DNA from: Streptomyces flavidovirens DSM 40150
Lineage (GTDB): Bacteria; Actinomycetota; Actinomycetes; Streptomycetales; Streptomycetaceae
Reading direction: 5' to 3'
DNA: 64,000 nt
Assembly: GCF_000429085.1 (NCBI RefSeq)
Contig: NZ_AUBE01000023.1
Coordinates: 39,148 to 103,147, forward strand
Shown here: positions 62,875-64,000 of the stretch, in pieces
How positions within the stretch are numbered: the stretch's first letter is position 1
Layout of the letters: each line of letters begins with the position of its first letter
The notes under the pieces: model-generated
Database searches by the model: none
The model's input: the letters and a program-made list of their open reading frames with translations, nothing else
Told to the model about the DNA's origin: nothing
Translations under genes and position numbers: made by a program

Positions 62875-63012
62875 GGGTTGCTTTTGGGGGGTGGTGGGCG
62901 CCGGGGGGACCACGGGTTGCTTTTGGGGGTCGGTGGGCGCCGGGGGGACCACGGGTTGCTTCTGGGGGGCGGTGAACACCGGGCGGGAACCACGGGTGGC
63001 TTCTGGGGGTCG
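62875..63012. repeat. 39-base G-rich tandem repeat
   Basis: Units starting GGGTTGCTTTTGGGGG begin at 62875, 62914 and 62953, and a diverged one at 62994 (steps 39, 39 and 41). Each contains runs of five to six G. It lies just after the LysR stop. The G-runs could form quadruplexes. Confidence 0.8.
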
Positions 63013-64000
63013 GATTCCGGGCCGTCCCGAGCGCTCCAGGGTCGGTGGGCCGGGGCGGTGCGTCAAGGGCGCTCCTGCGTCGCGTCGCTGCGCGATGGCC
63101 CTACGGCCCACCCTTGACCCACCACCCCGGCCCACCGCTAACGCTTTCCACGGGACGGCCCAAGAAAAAACGCCCTGCACGCGAGGTCCGGAGAGTGGTG
63201 GGGGTGGGCTCGGTGGCTGTCGGGTGAGTGGGTGGGGCGCAAGAGCTCCAGGGGTGGCCCGGCCCCTGGCTCAGCGACTGCGGCGACGGCCGCTGGTGCG
63301 ACACCGCCATTCCGACGCAGAGGAGCACCGAGGCCGTGGACGGTCGGCCGACCGGGTCGACCTGCGGGCGTCCGCCCCGGCTGGTGGGCGTCCGCCGCCC
63401 CCGCCCGGTGGTCGGTCGGGCTGCGAGCAGCGGCGCCGGTGGAGGTGCGACCGTACTTCCACGCCTGCGGGCGGGCGGGATGAAACGAAACAAGCAGATG
63501 ACGAAGACCCGTGCATCATTTGCCCTGTTCCGACCCGATCTGGGGGCTGAGTTGCGCGTCATGTGCGGGGTTCGTTGCACCGCAACGGTCCGACGCACCC
63601 CGAGGCACGCACCGCACCCTGCGGCGGCCCCGTACGTGTGCGCGGGCCGCCGCCCGTGGCTGGTGGTCAGTACGTCAATGCCACCGTCTCCTTCCACGCG
63701 CCGTTGTAGTGCATATCTGGCCGACGACTACGTGCTCGAACATGCAACAAACTCAGCACTTGATGAGTCCGGCACGCCTCCCCAGTCCCACGAGCCCCGG
63801 CCGTATCGCTTCTGGTCATCATGGGCGCGTTTCGTCTCACACGGACGGCTCGGAAGCGCTCCGGGTGGTGCGGATCGGGTGCGGCGCTTGCCCAGAGCCC
63901 GTGCTCGGCGGTGGCCCCACCACCCACCAAGCCCAGCAACGGGCTTGTGGCTCGGCCGATCACCGGCCGGGGTGGACGCCGTACCGGCCCGAGTCGCCCC
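63013..64000. other. About 1 kb without an assignable gene
   Basis: No frame here has convincing codon use plus a ribosome site. A 10-bp hairpin (63621-63630 with 63644-63653, loop 13) lies just below a minus-strand frame ending at 63667 whose last residues read HYNGAWKETVALTY. That tail and the hairpin might be the end of a real minus-strand gene whose main part is diverged or lies in another frame. The A/T-richer stretch 63480-63540 may hold a promoter. Confidence 0.4.

Overview
The window is high-GC actinobacterial chromosome, almost certainly Streptomyces. The reasons are a strong G/C bias at third codon positions, GTG and TTG starts, many four-base stop/start overlaps, and a gene order that matches what I recall of the S. 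coelicolor stretch running from about SCO2685 down to about SCO2649 (dynamin-like pair, ssbB, thioester surface protein, csnR-K operon, malQ). The locus numbers are from memory and were not looked up.

Layout. (1) 1-5016 is the integrase-proximal end of an integrated element whose far end lies outside the window. It carries a minus-strand chain of small coupled genes, two divergent regulators and a tyrosine integrase that abuts the 3' end of a tRNA-Arg(UCU) gene. (2) 5401-11107 is host chromosome: dynA, dynB, ssbB and an LAETG-anchored thioester protein. (3) 11176-22567 is a complete actinomycete integrative and conjugative element (AICE). It is bounded by perfect 48-bp direct repeats and has int, xis, a primase-polymerase plus helicase replication module, an FtsK-like DNA translocase, spread-type membrane proteins, an XRE regulator and a GntR-NUDIX fusion. 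It sits just upstream of ettA rather than in a tRNA gene. (4) 22602-34374 holds ettA, a thioesterase, an ABC/FtsX export system, a group II truncated haemoglobin and a PCMT-like methyltransferase. (5) 34447-45192 is a minus-strand signalling cluster: a frameshifted zinc-ribbon/FHA gene, a VWA protein, a PP2C phosphatase, a PknG-type kinase, a coiled-coil protein, a GlnH-like binding protein and a GlnX-like membrane protein. (6) 45618-52332 is the chitosan-oligosaccharide operon csnREFGHK with its operator. (7) 52385-62856 holds an MscS channel, an HNH endonuclease, a secreted GH84-type enzyme, malQ, small membrane proteins, an EamA transporter and a LysR regulator. (8) 62857-64000 is mostly repeat and unassigned DNA.

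How parts work together. dynA, dynB and ssbB act in sporulation septation and chromosome handling. The AICE appears to have separate modules for integration, replication (with a dense TGACGCA iteron field), transfer and regulation (two 16-bp operators in front of the transfer operon). The PknG neighbourhood combines a probable extracellular amino-acid sensor, a kinase, a phosphatase and a phosphopeptide reader. The csn operon joins uptake, a GH4 phosphoglycosidase and a sugar kinase under a ROK repressor.
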